Source of the DNA: Pseudomonas typographi
GTDB lineage: Bacteria; Pseudomonadota; Gammaproteobacteria; Pseudomonadales; Pseudomonadaceae
Assembly: GCF_014694385.1 (NCBI RefSeq)
Contig: NZ_JAAOCA010000020.1
Span: 1 to 64,000 of the forward strand
DNA length: 64,000 bases
Reading direction: 5' to 3'
Shown: positions 29,709-39,952 of the stretch, one piece after another
Position numbering within the stretch: the stretch's first letter is position 1
How the letters are laid out: each line of letters starts with the position of its first letter
The notes under the pieces: generated by a model
What the model was told of the DNA's origin: nothing
Seen by the model: only the letters and a program-made list of their open reading frames with translations
Databases searched by the model: none
Translations under genes and position numbers: made by a program

Positions 29709-31226
29709 CTATTCGGTTTGGCAGGGTTGTGGATAACGTGCCCTGCGCTCCAGATCGTCCAGGTCGATATGGTTGCGCATGTACTGCTGGCTGGCATCTA
29801 CCAGCGGCTGGTGGTCCCAGCTCTTCAGCTTGCCCTGCGCCAGTGCCTGCGCCACGAAACGGCGGCGGCGCTGGCTGGCGAGCACCTGGCGGTGGATCGC
29901 CGGGATGTCCCACTTGGCCCGTGCTTCGGCCAGGAAAGCTGCAAAAAGTGCCTGGTGGTCGGCGGCGTTGCTCAAGTTTTCCCGTTCGTGAGGGTCTAGG
30001 CGCAGGTTGTACAGCAGGCACGGGTCGCGTTCGCTGTAGATGAACTTGTAGTCGCCACGGCGGATCATCATCAGCGGGCTGTTGGTTCCCTCGGCCATGT
30101 ACTCGCCAAACACTTCGTCGTGGCCACCGTTGCCTTCGAGGTGGCCCACCAGCGAGCGGCCGTCCAGTGGCAGCCCTTCGGCCGGCTCCCCGCCGGCCAG
30201 TTCGACCAGCGTGGGCAGCAGGTCGGCGGTAGACACCGAGGCGCCGACACGGCGCGCCGGGAACTGGCCGGGGGCGCTCACCAGCAGCGGCACGCGCGCC
30301 GACATCTCGAACCAGTGCATTTTGTACCAAAGGCCACGCTCGCCGAGCATGTCGCCATGGTCGCCAGAGAACACGATGATGGTGTCGTCTGTTAAACCAC
30401 ATTCGCCCAGGGTTTGCAGTAGCCGCCCCACGTTGTGGTCGATGTAGCTACAGGCGCCGAAGTAGGCGCGGCGAGCGTCGCGGATTTTATTTTGCGGCAG
30501 CGGTTTATCCCACAGGTCGTACACTTTCAGCAGGCGCTGGGAGTGTGGGTCCAGCTCATCCTGGCTGGGTACGTTGGCTGGCATCGGGATGTCTTCATCA
30601 CGGTACAAGTCCCAAAACGGCCGCGGGATGGTGTAGGGGTCGTGCGGGTGGGTCATCGACACGGTGAGGCAAAACGGCCGCCCGGCGCCCTCGCGCACAT
30701 GGTCGTAAAGGTATTGCTGGGCCTTGAACACCACCTCTTCATCGAAGTCGAGCTGGTTGGTGCGCACGCACGGGCCGGCTTGTAGCACCGACGCCATGTT
30801 GTGGTACCAACTTGGGCGCACGTCGGGTTCGTCCCAATTCACCGACCAACCGTAGTCGGCCGGGTAGATATCACTGGTCAGGCGCTCTTCGTAGCCGTGC
30901 AATTGGTCGGGCCCGCAAAAGTGCATCTTGCCGGCCAGCGCGGTGTGGTAGCCCAGCTTGCGCAGGTAGTGGGCGTAGGTGGGAACGTCGGCCGGGAAGT
31001 CCGCTGCGTTGTCGTAAGCACCGATCTGGCTGGGCAACTGCCCGCTGACCAAGGTAAAGCGCGACGGGGCGCACAACGGGCTGTTGCAGTAGGCCGAATC
31101 GAACACCACGCCGTGTTCGGCGAGTTTCGAAAGGTTCGGCAATTTGATCGGCGATGGGGCGTAAAACGGCAGCATGGGCGCAGCCATTTGATCGGCCATG
31201 ACGAAAAGAATGTTCTTGCGCTTCAT
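29709..31226 (-). CDS. betC: Choline-sulfatase
   Basis: A 505-residue type I sulfatase that hydrolyses choline-O-sulfate to choline and sulfate. The formylglycine motif is LCAPSR (Cys52). The metal ligands include Asp12 in the N-terminal VMADQM segment and the later FSGDHGDMLGE. The PDQLHGYEERLTSDIYPADYG and the C-terminal WDHQPLVDASQQYMRNHI segments are typical of BetC. I chose the ATG of MKRKNILFV; an ATG 18 bp upstream is in frame and neither has a strong ribosome site. It is divergent from a LysR gene and followed by choX. Confidence 0.92.
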   Translation of the reverse strand: MKRKNILFVMADQMAAPMLPFYAPSPIKLPNLSKLAEHGVVFDSAYCNSPLCAPSRFTLVSGQLPSQIGAYDNAADFPADVPTYAHYLRKLGYHTALAGKMHFCGPDQLHGYEERLTSDIYPADYGWSVNWDEPDVRPSWYHNMASVLQAGPCVRTNQLDFDEEVVFKAQQYLYDHVREGAGRPFCLTVSMTHPHDPYTIPRPFWDLYRDEDIPMPANVPSQDELDPHSQRLLKVYDLWDKPLPQNKIRDARRAYFGACSYIDHNVGRLLQTLGECGLTDDTIIVFSGDHGDMLGERGLWYKMHWFEMSARVPLLVSAPGQFPARRVGASVSTADLLPTLVELAGGEPAEGLPLDGRSLVGHLEGNGGHDEVFGEYMAEGTNSPLMMIRRGDYKFIYSERDPCLLYNLRLDPHERENLSNAADHQALFAAFLAEARAKWDIPAIHRQVLASQRRRRFVAQALAQGKLKSWDHQPLVDASQQYMRNHIDLDDLERRARYPQPCQTE

Positions 31227-31341
31227 GGGATCGCGGCGTTCCATTGTTGGAGGTTATGCGGTATTGCTTTAAGGCAGAATGAAGCCCATGGCGCTTAGCG
31301 GTAAATCCCACTCACGGCAATGCCTAGGATAAGTACAGCTT

Positions 31342-32274
31342 ATGTTTGAGAGTTTGGGCGCCGTTTCGCTCGAGGCATTGCGCGCCTTCGAAGCCGCCGC
31401 CCGCCACCGAAGCTTTACCGCGGCCGCCGCGGAACTGGGAACTACCCAGCCGGCCATCAGCCAGCAGATCAAGCGCTTGGAGGGGCAACTGGCGGTGCGC
31501 CTGTTCGACCGGGTGTACCGCGGTATCGAGCTCACCGATGCGGGGGCCACCCTGTTCGAATACGTGCTGATCGGCCTGCAAAGTATCGACAGCGGGTTGG
31601 GCGCGATTACCAACCACAGCCAGCATGAGGTGCTGCAAGTGGCCACCGACTTCGCCTTTGCCGCTTACTGGCTGATGCCACGCCTGCATCGGTTTCACCA
31701 AGCCAACCCGCAGGTGGACGTGAGCTTGGTGACCTCCGAACGCAGCCATGGCATGTTCCGCAACGACATTGACATTGCCGTGCTGTTCGGCGACGGGCGT
31801 TTTCGTCAAGGCGAGAGCCACTGGTTGTTCGACGAAGAAGTGTTTCCGGTATGTAGCCCACGCCTGCTGGGCGAGCACACCTCGCCCCTGCCGCTGCAGA
31901 GCCTGCGTGAGCTGCCACTGTTGCACCTGCGTGGCGAAAGCAGCAGCCAATGGTTCGATTGGGCCCGGCTGTTCCGCCACTGGCAAATCCCCACCCTGCC
32001 GGCGCCGGGGCAACTGCGCTTCGACAACTACACGCTGTTGATCCAGGCCGCCATCGCGGGCCAAGGCGTGGCCATCGGCTGGCGGCATTTGGTCGATGCA
32101 CTGCTCGACCAGGGGCTGTTATGCCGCCCTACCGAAGAAAGCGCCCGCTCGGCGATGGGGTATTACGCGGTGCTGCCGCAGCGTAAGCGGCGCGGGCGGA
32201 TGATTCAGCGCTTTCTGGACTGGTTGGTTGAGGAGCAGCGGGGGCCGTTGAAGGCGGAGCATATGGCGGTGTGA
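31342..32274 (+). CDS. LysR family regulator of choline-sulfate use
   Basis: A 310-residue LysR regulator with an N-terminal HTH (VSLEALRAFEAAARHRSFTA, AAELGTTQPAISQQIKRLEG) and a substrate-binding C-terminal half. It is divergent from betC across 115 bp, the arrangement of the LysR regulator beside betC in other pseudomonads and in Sinorhizobium-type bet loci. Control of betC-choX is inferred from position. It is the last core gene before the lower-GC island. Confidence 0.88.
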   Translation: MFESLGAVSLEALRAFEAAARHRSFTAAAAELGTTQPAISQQIKRLEGQLAVRLFDRVYRGIELTDAGATLFEYVLIGLQSIDSGLGAITNHSQHEVLQVATDFAFAAYWLMPRLHRFHQANPQVDVSLVTSERSHGMFRNDIDIAVLFGDGRFRQGESHWLFDEEVFPVCSPRLLGEHTSPLPLQSLRELPLLHLRGESSSQWFDWARLFRHWQIPTLPAPGQLRFDNYTLLIQAAIAGQGVAIGWRHLVDALLDQGLLCRPTEESARSAMGYYAVLPQRKRRGRMIQRFLDWLVEEQRGPLKAEHMAV

Positions 32275-32379
32275 ACGCTTCTCATCGTTTGGCGAGCGGA
32301 CATACTGGCAAGAAGCGATTTTTGGAAGCGTAACCCTATAATGGTTCCTATGCTTCTGTTTTTGCTCAAGAGATATGTA

Positions 32380-32841
32380 ATGCCTATCAACGCTAATAGT
32401 GCTAATAGCGCGGCGCTCCGTCTTTATGCATCCGTAAAAGACGGCCCACGAAGTAACCGGTTATCGCGTATTTTAAAAGGGGCGGCTAATAGTGTACGCA
32501 CCAGGAAAAGTACCGAGCTTTTGGTCATTAAGCATCAGGATCTGTCGAAAAGGCTTGACGCGGCGCGCAAAGAATGCGGCGGGCTAGTGGGCCTGGGTAA
32601 AGGCCATCCGCAAGGGGAAATTATTACTACTGTGCGTTCCGCTGTACCTAAAAAACGGCCCATAATCCCTTCGCTCAGCTTAATAAAAGCCACTGAGTTA
32701 AATCTTGAAAAAAACTTTGTAGTAGCTTCGGCTAAAAAAAAACTAGGGAAACTTAAAACAAAGATCGGGAAATATGAGAAGGAACTCCAGACGATCGACA
32801 ACAAGATCAATAAAAGAGCTATCATAAAATCGGAACGGTAG
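32380..32841 (+). CDS. Hypothetical basic helical protein, island member 1
   Basis: No family recognised. A 153-residue, Lys/Arg-rich soluble protein with a polar Asn/Ser N-terminus (MPINANSANSAALRLY) and a charged helical C-terminus (KKLGKLKTKIGKYEKELQTI) that looks like a coiled coil. There is no signal peptide or membrane segment. AAGAG lies 7 bases before ATG 32380; ATG 32341 and 32350 are in frame but have no ribosome site. Base composition is visibly poorer in GC than in the flanks. The polar start and coiled-coil end resemble the general build of secreted effectors, but that is only an impression. Confidence 0.55.
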   Translation: MPINANSANSAALRLYASVKDGPRSNRLSRILKGAANSVRTRKSTELLVIKHQDLSKRLDAARKECGGLVGLGKGHPQGEIITTVRSAVPKKRPIIPSLSLIKATELNLEKNFVVASAKKKLGKLKTKIGKYEKELQTIDNKINKRAIIKSER

Positions 32842-33369
32842 CCTTGAGGACGAGTCCGGGGCGATCAGAGCTTTCGCGCAGATCCAGCGACGCATCAGCC
32901 TGCTTCCCCGTTATGGTTACCGTCACTTCTAGGGCTTACTGCCTCGCTGACGGGATACCCAACTACTGCCGTGTATCGGACCATGCGCCGTCAAACTCGC
33001 TGGCGGGGCTGAATCGCGCTTGATATTGGAAAGCGTGCAGACGCATTGTGATGATCAACTGCCGGGCACGCCAGTGCCCGGCCTATATCGCCGAGAAGCC
33101 GCATCTGTTCGCCCGCCTAAGATCGGCATGCAGCCTGTCACCGTGCAAGTCGCGGCCCGTAGAGCAGCAAGCTGTCAGATAGCTTAGTGAAAAGGATCAA
33201 GCGCGGCTATGTACCCCAGGGCAAGTCCCCTCGTCATCTAAACGCAAGCGCGTCATGTGTAGGCCAGCGGGCTTTCGCCACGTTAAGCCATCGTTCCGCT
33301 ATGGGCGTTTTTAGTAAACCTGTCGGAATGAGGCAACTAAACTCGCTTATTCCGCCAGGAGTTTTACAC
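32842..33369. other. Intergenic stretch with no supported gene
   Basis: About 530 bp between two island genes. I see no ORF with a ribosome site and no recognised element except the GC hairpin at 33061-33082. An in-frame extension of the next gene begins near 33187 but lacks a ribosome site and resembles nothing. Confidence 0.6.
33061..33082. repeat. GC-rich perfect hairpin
   Basis: GCCGGGCAC (33061-33069) and GTGCCCGGC (33074-33082) pair around GCCA. No T-run follows on either strand. It could be a weak terminator or the remnant of a repeated element; a shorter related sequence, GCCGGGCA...TGCCC, occurs near 35490. Confidence 0.45.
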
Positions 33370-33864
33370 ATGCCGAATGTCTCGATCTCCACCTCGCCCG
33401 TTCGCCAAAATGCCGTGGCGGGTAGCTTTAATGCCCAGGAGCAAGCGCCTACGTCAGGGCTGTGGGCCAATTTTTTTCAAGGCGCTAAAAACATTTTTAC
33501 GTGTAGAAGTGGCAATGCCAGGCTCCACGACGAATTGGCCAAAGCCACTCAGCGTAACGCTACAGTTTGCGAAAAGCTGCAAGCAGTCAAAAACAGGATT
33601 AATACTAACGAGCAGTTGTTGGCACATATACAGCAGTTGCCTGTTGGCGATGGTCTTAATAATGCCGCCTTGCAGAAGGCCGTCAGCGAGTATGGCTATA
33701 TCGGCAGAAATATAAATACTTTCGACTCAAAAAGTGAATGGCTTAGTGAGCTGAAATTGGATCGCGAGAAGCTGCTTGGTAAAAAGGTAACTTTGGCTGC
33801 TAAGTATGAAAAGGTGCAACAGAAGTTACGGAGGATAAATAGCCAGCTTGACGCTAGGCCTTAG
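33370..33864 (+). CDS. Hypothetical coiled-coil protein, island member 2
   Basis: No family recognised. A 164-residue soluble protein with a Ser/Gln-rich N-terminus (MPNVSISTSPVRQNAV) and helical heptad-like stretches (LAKATQRNATVCEKLQAVKN; KYEKVQQKLRRINSQLD at the C-terminus). AGGAG lies 8 bases before ATG 33370, which decides the start. The C-terminus KYEKVQQ...I resembles KYEKELQ...I in island member 1, so the two may be distant paralogues. Low GC; no signal peptide. Confidence 0.6.
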   Translation: MPNVSISTSPVRQNAVAGSFNAQEQAPTSGLWANFFQGAKNIFTCRSGNARLHDELAKATQRNATVCEKLQAVKNRINTNEQLLAHIQQLPVGDGLNNAALQKAVSEYGYIGRNINTFDSKSEWLSELKLDREKLLGKKVTLAAKYEKVQQKLRRINSQLDARP

Positions 33865-33949
33865 AAACAGAAGCTGAGCATCACTGGAAACCAGGTTGCA
33901 ACCCAGCCATGATAAGGGCCCCATCGTCATCACGTAAGGTTTATTCTTC

Positions 33950-34426
33950 ATGATCGAAGCCCGCGCTTTCCTGATCGCGCGCTACTGGGCCCACGCGTTT
34001 TGGGTGCTGCGTGATGCGCAAGGCCAGTGGTTGGGAGAGTTGCACGGCCTGGCCACTGACCGCCGTACCGGGCAACCGGTGCCGCTGGGGTACCGGCGCT
34101 GGCATACGCTGCGGGCCTGGCATTTCGAGGCTGGGCAGCGCATAACCTTGTGCCGCCCAGGCCAGCCAGTGCAGCAAGCCTACCAAGGCGAGGACGCGCA
34201 GGCGCGGTGGGATCGCGCGTTGGCATTGATCGCGCCGATCAATGCGTTGGATTTGCCTTATCCACGTGGTGGTGTCCATTGGTTCGGCGCCACCGTTAAT
34301 AGCAATTCTCTGTATGCCACGTTCGGCCAGGCTATGGGGTTGCCAGTGTCGCGTTTTTCGGGTTTGTGGCAACCAGGGTTGGCTAACCGTGTGTTTCTTA
34401 CCGCTGGCGCTTCGCCCGAGGGCTGA
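33950..34426 (+). CDS. Hypothetical protein with NSNS motif, possibly toxin/effector domain-like
   Basis: A 158-residue protein whose composition matches the core genome, unlike its neighbours. The visible order is WAHAFWVLRDAQGQWLGELH, then GLATDRRTG, a HTLRAWHFEAG segment, INALDLPYPRGG and the conserved-looking NSNSLYATFGQAMGLP, and near the end PGLANRVF. Stand-alone domains with a His/Asn-Ser-Asn-Ser/PG layout occur, as I recall, at the ends of large secreted toxins, but I cannot name a family. AAGG lies about 10 bases before the ATG. Confidence 0.6.
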   Translation: MIEARAFLIARYWAHAFWVLRDAQGQWLGELHGLATDRRTGQPVPLGYRRWHTLRAWHFEAGQRITLCRPGQPVQQAYQGEDAQARWDRALALIAPINALDLPYPRGGVHWFGATVNSNSLYATFGQAMGLPVSRFSGLWQPGLANRVFLTAGASPEG

Positions 34427-34635
34427 CCGCAGAACAACCTGTGGCGCGCTGGAGCATAGTCAAGCTTTGTAAAGCGTCGCACCTTACGCACTGAACGTAA
34501 CAACCTGTATCCCGTTGACGCTTTACCAGCAAGGCGAAGCGGTCCAACTATCCTTAGAGCGGGATTTGATAGCACCGGCGATTGGCGGCGCGCATGCTGT
34601 GCCGTGAAACGTTTGCTGGATTTAAGGATATATCC

Positions 34636-35415
34636 ATGGGTATCAAAACTATAGGCCAGTCGCTTGTCGCAAAGCTAGGGTGGGCGCCGAAACAAGCATC
34701 TTCAAGCTCTCTGCTACTTAAAAAGTGGCTTGTCACGACCAAGATGTGTTCCAAGCAATACCGGCAGTTAGAGCTGGATATGGGGCGATGCAGGAACGCC
34801 CATGCCGCTTTTCTAAGGACAGGCCTAAGTGACGTTACAGCATGTCGCTGGAGAGTGTTCAACTCGCAACTCCTCACGCTTCAGAGTGATCTAAGGATAA
34901 CTTATAGTAAAGCCTCCGTGGCGGACGGGGATGGTGTGAAACGTGAAAGATTATTTTCGAAGCTTGCGAAAATTGAAGCCAATTGTGCCATTTTGGCCGG
35001 CACTAACAATCGTTTCGTAGACCAAATCAATGACGACCATTCGTTATGGCGGGCGAATTGCCCCAAAGATGGTCGCGAGGTCTTTGCCCTTAACAAATTC
35101 GAGCTCAATACTCCGCAGCTCGAATTTCTTGCGACAGAGCAAAAGGCTCTTGGAAAGTTGAAGATGAGGTGCGAAGTTCTTAAGTCAGGCTTTTCACGGA
35201 TTGGCCAACCTTCCCAGTGTTTGCTTTCGTGGTGGGATTCTTTAAAAGACGAGGTGCGGACCTGTCGTGATCAACTTGCTTATGATAGTGAATTTGTGAG
35301 TGAAAAGTGGCTGAAACAAGAACTCAATGTTCTAGACGACGCCTATACCTGTCTAATTGAGAACATGGCTCGGTTTTCTGATGAAAACGAGGAGCTGTTC
35401 CAATCGGATAATTAA
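34636..35415 (+). CDS. Hypothetical helical protein, island member 3
   Basis: No family recognised. A 259-residue soluble protein with no signal peptide, largely helical, with regularly spaced Cys and Leu. A polar start (MGIKTIGQSLVAKLG, then QASSSSLLLKK) is followed by predicted helices and an acidic C-terminus (MARFSDENEELFQSDN). AAGGA lies about 8 bases before ATG 34636. Low GC and unusual codon use match island members 1 and 2. The upstream 209 bp hold no gene I can support. Confidence 0.6.
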   Translation: MGIKTIGQSLVAKLGWAPKQASSSSLLLKKWLVTTKMCSKQYRQLELDMGRCRNAHAAFLRTGLSDVTACRWRVFNSQLLTLQSDLRITYSKASVADGDGVKRERLFSKLAKIEANCAILAGTNNRFVDQINDDHSLWRANCPKDGREVFALNKFELNTPQLEFLATEQKALGKLKMRCEVLKSGFSRIGQPSQCLLSWWDSLKDEVRTCRDQLAYDSEFVSEKWLKQELNVLDDAYTCLIENMARFSDENEELFQSDN

Positions 35416-36480
35416 GATTCTGGCTCGCCATTTTCCTATAATCCATTTTTATGACCCTCCGCGTGCCTGAGGAAGCAGGCGCAAGCCGGGCATAGTGCCC
35501 TACTCGCTAGCAGCGGTAGCTGAAGAATGAACCGGTACGCAATTGGATACGCCCATGTGGGGCCGATGGAGCGGAGCCGGTTCAACAGGCACGTAGTTCG
35601 GCGGCCTTAATGTTTGTCAGGGCATCGAATTGTTGCATGCGCGCCGAGCGTGGCTTATGCATACGCCGAATAAACCGGTGAGCGGTTTTGAAAGACGGGC
35701 ATCCGGGCTCCCCTCATAGTAGGACCATTTAATGGTCCGAATGGGGATGGATCAATGCCAATGTAACAGCATCGCCGATAATCAATAACGTTGAACAGTC
35801 AAAGTCACAGGCTGAGGATCCGGTAAAGTCGGTAAATGACATAGCTCTAGATATAAAGAGGTAAAAGCATCGACAGTCGAGTTGAGTCGAGTTCTGCGCT
35901 CGTCCCAAAAAATTATTTCGGCTATGTAAAGAACCTAAGATAATTAATTTCAACTGCGTCGGGCGAAGAAATATACCCAAATTGATCTGGGACTGGGAAG
36001 ATGCACGGTTTGAGTTGGAGCCCTGCCGATATAGAGGCTGACGCTGCTTCGCTTATTTAACACAGAGGTAAAAGCGGGTGCCTTTCAGGGGATACCCGGC
36101 GCGGCTCCAAATGAGCGATTTCGATTAGTACGTGGGTGTGCTGGCGTATACATAGCCGCATTGCATAAGGCAAGTAGCTGCCATGTTCGATGCCACCAGC
36201 GTCAGGCGCGGCCTTTTGGTTGTGGCGTAACAGTGTTTACGGCCATTGGCCTGCGGGCAGGGAAAACGATCCGACAGCGATTGGTAGCCAGTTTCCAAAC
36301 TGTTACTTTGCTGAAAGTTACCGCGCAGCCCATCTATGCTGAACGACAGGTGCCACCGATAGTGCCCTGGCGTAACGAGCTTCGCGAACGGATAAAAATA
36401 TTCAGCGGCCCCACAATGAAGCTTGTCTCTGCTCATATGCGAATGATGTAACGGAGCGGCTGGGGATCGTCGAAAACGTT
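35416..36480. other. Gene-poor stretch with relics, no intact gene seen
   Basis: About 1 kb of mixed composition. It contains a palindrome at 35722-35738 and a short start-less open frame at 35751-35864 (beginning INANVTASPIINN). A shadow-like ORF on the minus strand near 36125-36562 shows no recognisable domain. The stretch reads as decayed DNA between the island genes and the frameshifted gene that follows. Confidence 0.55.
35722..35738. repeat. Perfect palindrome GGACCATT-T-AATGGTCC
   Basis: Eight-base arms with a single central base. It stands just upstream of the relic frame at 35751. It could be an operator or the remnant of a mobile-element end; nothing nearby decides. Confidence 0.4.
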
Positions 36481-37150
36481 GTGGCAGATCTCGCAGATCG
36501 CCACCCTCGGCCGCTGGCGCTGGTCGCCCCCTGGTTAGAGCGTAAGCAAGCGCTTGAGGCACAACGGGATATGATCAACGAGGCATTCATTCCGCCTGCG
36601 ATGCACGCTATTTTGTTGAGCGAGGTTGGCCGCGCTTACGCCAACCAACTCCTGGAACCTGTTCCGCCCAATAGCGCTGAGGACATCACCCTAACCCCGT
36701 GCACCGCGCAGGATATGCCGTCGTCCCCCCGCTGGGCAGGCGCTTTGCGCAAGGTCGCGGCAGGTGGTAGAGGAAACCCTGGCGCACGCCGGCGCCGAGC
36801 TGCCCGCTCTTTTACGCCAGGCGTTGTGTTGCCCATTGCCTAGGCAACCGGTTTACAGAGCCCTGACCCTAACTGACCAAGAGATGCAGCGTTTTTGTAA
36901 AGTGTTCAGGGCGGGACAATGGGCGCCTGTGGGAGGCTTCGTCAAGGTGGAAAGTGACTCAGCGCGTGCGCTTCAAGCTGAACAGGCCTCACCGCGGCCC
37001 TGGCGGATAGTGTTGGCCATGGGGGCTGCACCCTTCGAGTTGCGCGTTGGCGACCTACAAGGGCAGGCATTGTCCCCAGAAACATTGCTAAAGCAGCTCG
37101 GCCACAAGGTGGCCGATGGGGTTCAGGTATTTCGGTTCGAACAAATGTAG
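36481..37150 (+). pseudogene. Frameshifted gene, C-terminal part faintly ADP-ribosyltransferase-like
   Basis: Two overlapping frames probably come from one gene. The first (GTG 36481) reads MADLADRHPRPLALVAPWLE and stays sensible to SSPRWAGALRKVAA; the second continues from about 36764 (VVEETLAHAGAELPALLRQA) to 37150. Removing one base near 36760 joins them. The open frame extends upstream to a stop at 36373, so the original N-terminus is probably lost. The end of the second frame has the order VYRALTLTD, GGFVKVESDS, then PETLLKQLGHKV. That order is loosely like the R / S-x-S / E-type layout of ADP-ribosyltransferase toxins, but the key Glu pair is not clear. The function is unproven. Confidence 0.5.
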
Positions 37151-37173
37151 CCATCCCTGGCGTTCACCCCCAT

Positions 37174-37683
37174 TCAGTTGAGCACGCCACTGAGCAGCTC
37201 ATAAACAATGCCGGTGCCGACCGCCACTAGCGCTACGTCGGTGCCCAAGCGGCGCCATTCGTACCCTTCGTAATGGGGCAGGCGGGCCCGGGCGCGGGCA
37301 TCCAGGGGGCGGCCGTAACCGCGTGGCAGTGGTTCGCCCTTGGCAATGCGCACGTTCGGCGGCAGCTGCTGGCCGCGGCCGAAGTCGGCGCGGTGTTCAC
37401 TGATGGTATTGCGCACCTGGTCGAAATCCGCCGGGGGGCGTTGGCCCAGGCCGTTCTGGCCCCGGGCCGCTGCCTCGCGATTATCCTGGTGACCTTGACC
37501 CCCTTGACCCCCTGGGCCGCCAGGGCCACGTTGAGCGCTTTGGCCATCTCGTCCACCTTGCCCGCCTTGCCCTTGTGAATGTTGCTGGCCATGGTCATCC
37601 GAGCCAGGGCCTGCCTGCACCAACGGGGCAGCGGCAGCTAGCATGAGGCTCAAGCCAGCGATCACGGAACGGGCCGATTTCAT
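37174..37683 (-). CDS. CigR-like / RcnB-type secreted protein
   Basis: A 169-residue exported protein. The signal peptide is MKSARSVIAGLSLMLAAAAPL(VQA). A low-complexity Gly/Gln tract follows (about residues 28-75, GQGGQGG-type repeats). The conserved C-terminal domain has GEPLPRGYGRPLDARARARL, PHYEGYEWRRLGTDVALVAV and a last hydrophobic segment. This resembles the family of CigR, a Salmonella anti-virulence protein, and is common in Pseudomonas. It may be periplasmic or membrane-anchored by the C-terminal segment. Confidence 0.72.
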   Translation of the reverse strand: MKSARSVIAGLSLMLAAAAPLVQAGPGSDDHGQQHSQGQGGQGGRDGQSAQRGPGGPGGQGGQGHQDNREAAARGQNGLGQRPPADFDQVRNTISEHRADFGRGQQLPPNVRIAKGEPLPRGYGRPLDARARARLPHYEGYEWRRLGTDVALVAVGTGIVYELLSGVLN

Positions 37684-37726
37684 AGTGTGTGTTTCCTTTA
37701 AGGTACGGGCAGCGAAAAGGAGAAGA

Positions 37727-37738
37727 GAACAGCTGTTC
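37727..37738. promoter_or_regulatory. Palindrome GAACAGCTGTTC upstream of the CigR-like gene
   Basis: A perfect 12-bp palindrome about 44 bp before the start codon. The position suits an operator, but no regulator is indicated. Confidence 0.3.
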
Positions 37739-37803
37739 CCTTTACCTTCGTTCTTGGCGGTTAGTCGCTGAAAAACGGGGCAAATTCCACTGTATCAGAA
37801 ACT

Positions 37804-38621
37804 TTACCCGGCGCTGACGCGGGCCTTACGTACGCCCTCTGCCAACTGCCGGCAAAGGCCCAGTACCCCCTCTACCGCTTCGCCAGGGTGGTTGGCCTTG
37901 GCAATCTGGTCCACCAGTGCAGACCCTACTACCACCCCCTCGGCCAGCCGTGCGATCGCCGCGGCCTGTTCGGGGGTGCGAATGCCGAAGCCCACGCTGA
38001 TCGGCAGATCGGTGTGGCGGCGCAGGCGCGCCAAGGCATCGCTCACGTGCTCGGCGGTCGCCGCGCCGGCGCCGGTCACGCCCGCGACGGAAACGTAATA
38101 CACGAACCCCGAGCTGCCCGTGAGTACGGTCGGCAGGCGGTTATCGTCGGTGGTTGGGGTGGTCAGGCGGATAAAGTCCAGGCCCGCCGCCTGGGCCGGG
38201 TCGCACAATTCGCCATTATGTTCAGGGGGCAAGTCGACCACGATCAGGCCGTCGACGCCGGCCTCGCTCGCCTCGGCAATAAACCGCTCGACGCCGTAGG
38301 AGTGGATCGGGTTGTAGTAACCCATCAGCACCAGCGGCGTCGTAGCGTTGCCGACACGAAAGTCGCGCACCATCTGCAGCGTCTTGGCCAAGGTTTGTTT
38401 GGCGGCCAAGGCGCGGATGTTCGCCAGTTGGATGGCCGGGCCATCGGCCATCGGGTCGGTGAAGGGCATGCCCAGCTCGATCACGTCGGCACCAGCATCC
38501 GGCAGGCCCTTGAGGATGGCCAGCGAGGTGTCGTAGTCCGGGTCGCCGGAGGTCACGAAGGTTACCAAGGCGGCGCGGTTGTGCGCCTTCAGTTCATTGA
38601 AACGGGTGTGCAGGCGGCTCA

Positions 38622-38622
<1 letters not shown>
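37804..38622 (-). CDS. trpA: Tryptophan synthase alpha subunit
   Basis: A 272-residue TIM-barrel enzyme that cleaves indole-3-glycerol phosphate. The catalytic Glu is in [20 protein letters not shown], which also holds the Asp. [14 protein letters not shown] and [12 protein letters not shown] bind phosphate. The ATG overlaps the trpB stop by one base (TGATG). trpBA under a divergent trpI is the classic Pseudomonas arrangement. Confidence 0.97.
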
Positions 38623-39881
<1,259 letters not shown>

Positions 39882-39952
39882 TTAACCACGACACAGGGCC
39901 CTGAAAACCGATAAGATCGCCGAAACCTGTTAAAAAAACTCACAGATGCCTC

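Noticed and set aside
36125..36562. 145-codon minus-strand ORF in the gene-poor stretch
   Set aside because: No domain, no ribosome site and no transposase-like motif; kept only as part of the relic stretch.
37480..37600. Short Gly/Gln repeats in the CigR-like gene read as a CRISPR-like or tandem array
   Set aside because: The repeats are degenerate codon-level repeats within one coding frame, with no spacers.
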